Assembly (NCBI GenBank): GCA_021785095.1
Contig: JAJYGM010000188.1
Coordinates: forward strand, 1 to 8,389
DNA length: 8,389 bases
Direction: 5' to 3'
From: Actinomycetes bacterium
Lineage (GTDB): Bacteria > Actinomycetota > Acidimicrobiia > Acidimicrobiales > Bog-793
The notes under the pieces were generated by a model, which worked only from the letters and a program-made list of their open reading frames with translations, was not told the DNA's origin and made no database searches. The translations under genes and the position numbers were made by a program. Numbering within the stretch: the first letter of the stretch is position 1; every line of letters begins with the position of its first letter. Positions 6,533 to 8,389 of this stretch are shown here, piece by piece.

Positions 6533-7735
6533 TCACCCGGCTCGGCGCGTGCGGCTGAAGCCGAGGTGGCGGGCGACCACCATGCGCAGCACCTCGGAGG
6601 TGCCTTCCCCGATCTCGAGGACCTTGGCGTCGCGGTAGAAGCGGCCGACCGGGGACTCGTTCATGAACCCGTACCCGCCGAAGATCTGCGTCGCCTCGCG
6701 CGCGTTCACCATCGCGGCGTCCGAGGCGACGAGCTTGGCGATCGCGGCCTCGCGCTTGAACGGCCTCCCCGCGACGAGCTTGCGCGCCGCGTCGTAGCAC
6801 GCCAGACGCGCGACGTGGGTCCGCGCGTCCATGTCGGCGACCTTGAACTGGAGGACCTGCGACTCGCCGAGCTTCCGCCCGAACGCCTCCCGCTCGCCGA
6901 GGTAGCGGACGCACTCGTCGACGCAGCCCTGCGCGAGGCCGACGGACATCGCCGCGACGGCGACCCGTCCCTCGTCGAGGATGGACAGGAACTGCGCGTA
7001 GCCGTGCCCCTCTTCCCCCAGCAGGTGGTCGAGCGGCACGCGGCAGCCGTCGAAGGCGAGCTCGTGGGTGTCGGAGGCGCTCCACCCGACCTTCGAGTAG
7101 CCGGGCGCGACCGTGAAGCCGGGCGTCCCTGACGGCACGACGATCGTGGAGATGGACGGCCGGCCGTCCTCGAGCCTCGACGTGACCGCGGTGACGGTGA
7201 CGAACGCGGTGATGTCGGTGCCGGAATTCGTGATGAACGCCTTGGAGCCGTTCACCACCCACTCGCCGCCGTCGCGTCGCGCGGTCGTTCGCGTGGCGCC
7301 GGCGTCGGAGCCACCGCCGGGCTCGGTGAGGCCGAACGCCCCGAGCGACCGCCCCGCGCACAGGTCGGGGAGCCAACGCTCGCGCTGCGCCTCGGTGCCG
7401 AAGCGGTAGATCGGCATCGCGCCGAGGCTTACCGCCGCCTCGAGGGTGATCGCGACCGACGAGTCCACGCGTGCGAGCTCCTCCAGCGCGAGGCACAGCG
7501 CGAAGTAGTCGCCCCCCATGCCGCCGTGCTCCACGGGGAAGGGGAGCCCGAAGAGCCCCATCTCACCCATCTTCTCGACGAGCGGGTAGGGGAATGCCTT
7601 CCTCTCGTAGAAGTCGGCGACCGCGGGCGCGACCTCCTCGCGCGCGAATCGCCGGACCGTCGCGCTGAGCTCCTCGTGCTCCGCGCTCAGGTCGCCGGGC
7701 ACCGCGCTCAGGTCGCCGGGCACGATCGGGCTCAT
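6533..7735 (-). CDS. Acyl-CoA dehydrogenase
   Basis: This is a 400-residue flavoenzyme of typical family length that makes the alpha,beta double bond in an acyl-CoA thioester and passes electrons to electron-transfer flavoprotein. The N-terminal helical domain covers about 18-130. The beta domain has the FAD/substrate signature AFGLTEPGGGSDAGA (133-147) and VNGSKAFITNS (161-171). The C-terminal helical domain has GRVAVAAMSVGLAQG (256-270) and QIFGGYGF (350-357). The catalytic base is E377 in EIGEGTSEVLR, the position used by short/medium-chain and butyryl-CoA types; isovaleryl-CoA dehydrogenase uses a different glutamate, so a short-chain or 2-methylacyl substrate is the first guess. Its ATG overlaps the lyase stop as ATGA and has GGAGG 7 nt upstream, so the two are coupled. 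The first 25 residues are a three-unit repeat (VPGDLSA, VPGDLSA, EHEELSA). Substrate specificity cannot be decided by eye. Confidence 0.95.
   Translation of the reverse strand: MSPIVPGDLSAVPGDLSAEHEELSATVRRFAREEVAPAVADFYERKAFPYPLVEKMGEMGLFGLPFPVEHGGMGGDYFALCLALEELARVDSSVAITLEAAVSLGAMPIYRFGTEAQRERWLPDLCAGRSLGAFGLTEPGGGSDAGATRTTARRDGGEWVVNGSKAFITNSGTDITAFVTVTAVTSRLEDGRPSISTIVVPSGTPGFTVAPGYSKVGWSASDTHELAFDGCRVPLDHLLGEEGHGYAQFLSILDEGRVAVAAMSVGLAQGCVDECVRYLGEREAFGRKLGESQVLQFKVADMDARTHVARLACYDAARKLVAGRPFKREAAIAKLVASDAAMVNAREATQIFGGYGFMNESPVGRFYRDAKVLEIGEGTSEVLRMVVARHLGFSRTRRAG
7661..7723 (-). repeat. 21-bp tandem repeat at the dehydrogenase N-terminus
   Basis: Two perfect 21-bp units (7682-7702 and 7703-7723) encode VPGDLSA twice. 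The adjacent 7661-7681 matches them at 15 of 21 positions and encodes EHEELSA, the part that resembles the normal family N-terminus. The simplest reading is that the ordinary EHEELSA segment was duplicated and diverged, and the new unit was then copied again recently. The frame is kept. Confidence 0.9.
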
Positions 7736-8389
7736 CGGCCCCCCTCCGTCTCGCCGACCTCGCGGCCGGCGAGCGCCTGCACCACCCTCGACGGGCTCGG
7801 CCGGCCGAGCCGGGCGGCCATCCACATCGAGGTCTCGACGAGACGACCGAGGTCCACGCCCGTCTCGACCCCGGCGCCGTCGAGCGCCCAGCAGAGGTCC
7901 TCGGTCGCGAGGTTCCCGGTCGCGCGCTTGGCGAACGGGCAGGCGCCGATGCAACGCGCCGCACAGTCGACGGTCGTCACCCCGCACTCGAGCGCGGTCA
8001 GGGTGTTCGCGAGCGCCTGGCCGTAGGTGTCGTGGAAGTGCACGGCGAGGCGACCCGCGGGGATGCCGGCGCGCGCGAGCGCGTCGAGCAGGTCGACGAC
8101 CTGTCCGCCCGTCGCGACGCCGATCGTGTCCCCGAGGCTCACCTCGTCGGCGCCCATCTCGAGCAACCGCTCGCACACCGAGACGACGTCCGCCTCGGGC
8201 ACGGCACCCTCCCACGGGTCGCCGAAGCACATCGACACGTAGGCCCGCACGCCCATCCCGTCTGCCCGGGCCCCCGCCACGACGGGAACGAACATCTCGA
8301 GGGCCCCGGCGCGCGAGCGGTTCAGGTTCTTCATTGCGAACGTCTCGGTCGCGCTGGCGAAGATGCACACGTCTCGCACGCCGCACGAG
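7732..8389 (-). CDS. HMG-CoA lyase-like DRE-TIM enzyme, 5' end outside the window
   Basis: This is the C-terminal two thirds of a hydroxymethylglutaryl-CoA lyase-type enzyme, which would split HMG-CoA (last step of leucine breakdown) or a similar 3-hydroxyacyl-CoA into acetoacetate and acetyl-CoA. The frame is open through the right edge; roughly 90-100 N-terminal residues are missing by family length. Numbering from the GTG at 8379: ASATETFAMKNLN (8-20) is the usual strand 4 region, SLGDTIGVATGG (81-92) and the metal-binding HFHDTYGQALAN (114-125) are well conserved, and CIGACPFAKRATGN (143-156) holds the catalytic-loop cysteine and the conserved GN. The loop departs from the usual GLGGCPYAxGASGN, and FGDPWEG (52-58) replaces the usual FGCPYEG. 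Its stop overlaps the dehydrogenase start (ATGA), so the pair is co-translated. The family assignment is firm, but the exact substrate is less certain. Confidence 0.88.
   Translation of the reverse strand, partial: SCGVRDVCIFASATETFAMKNLNRSRAGALEMFVPVVAGARADGMGVRAYVSMCFGDPWEGAVPEADVVSVCERLLEMGADEVSLGDTIGVATGGQVVDLLDALARAGIPAGRLAVHFHDTYGQALANTLTALECGVTTVDCAARCIGACPFAKRATGNLATEDLCWALDGAGVETGVDLGRLVETSMWMAARLGRPSPSRVVQALAGREVGETEGGR
7743..7747 (-). promoter_or_regulatory. Shine-Dalgarno of the acyl-CoA dehydrogenase
   Basis: GGAGG on the - strand lies 7 nt before ATG 7735, inside the end of the upstream lyase gene. It fixes the start codon ahead of the repeat and supports internal re-initiation at the ATGA overlap. 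Confidence 0.8.

Overview
This is a high-GC, densely coded bacterial segment. GTG starts, short start/stop overlaps, very high third-position GC and a predicted leaderless transcript suggest an actinobacterium, possibly of the Acidimicrobiia; that placement is inference. I see no RNA genes, insertion sequences, CRISPR array, phage genes or defence genes.

Left part, + strand (1-2030): a GT-B type (family 4-like) glycosyltransferase is followed by a TetR/AcrR-family repressor. As the sequence stands, the two are joined in one open frame. Third-position GC and a GTGA stop/start overlap at 1224-1227 indicate that they are really two overlapping genes, with a 1-base frameshift near 1135-1150 (GGGG at 1138-1141) hiding the glycosyltransferase stop. 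The repressor carries eight perfect copies of a 15-bp repeat (GPGGD)8 just before its last helix. A hairpin at 2034-2069 separates this pair from the convergent genes that follow.

Middle, - strand (2106-6375): a low-molecular-weight protein tyrosine phosphatase lies downstream of a 1178-residue fused indolepyruvate ferredoxin oxidoreductase. The spacer between them holds five tandem copies of a 17-bp repeat. The oxidoreductase has complete thiamine-diphosphate and iron-sulfur motifs and a Gly/Asp/Ala/Pro repeat insert in its linker. A sigma-70-like promoter (TTCACA-N17-CATACT) lies 6 nt before its GTG start, so its mRNA is probably leaderless.

Right part, - strand (6533-8389): the end of an HMG-CoA lyase-like gene overlaps (ATGA) an acyl-CoA dehydrogenase whose N-terminus is built from three 21-bp repeats. 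Lyase and dehydrogenase form a translationally coupled pair of the sort found in leucine/isovalerate or acyl-CoA degradation. Together with the oxidoreductase, which turns aromatic 2-oxo acids into acyl-CoAs, this side of the window looks like amino-acid-derived acyl-CoA catabolism.

The most noteworthy features are the glycosyltransferase/TetR frame junction, four unrelated short tandem-repeat tracts (three in-frame inside proteins, one intergenic), the divergent active-site loop of the lyase, and the leaderless promoter. I found no clear candidate for a wholly new multi-gene system.
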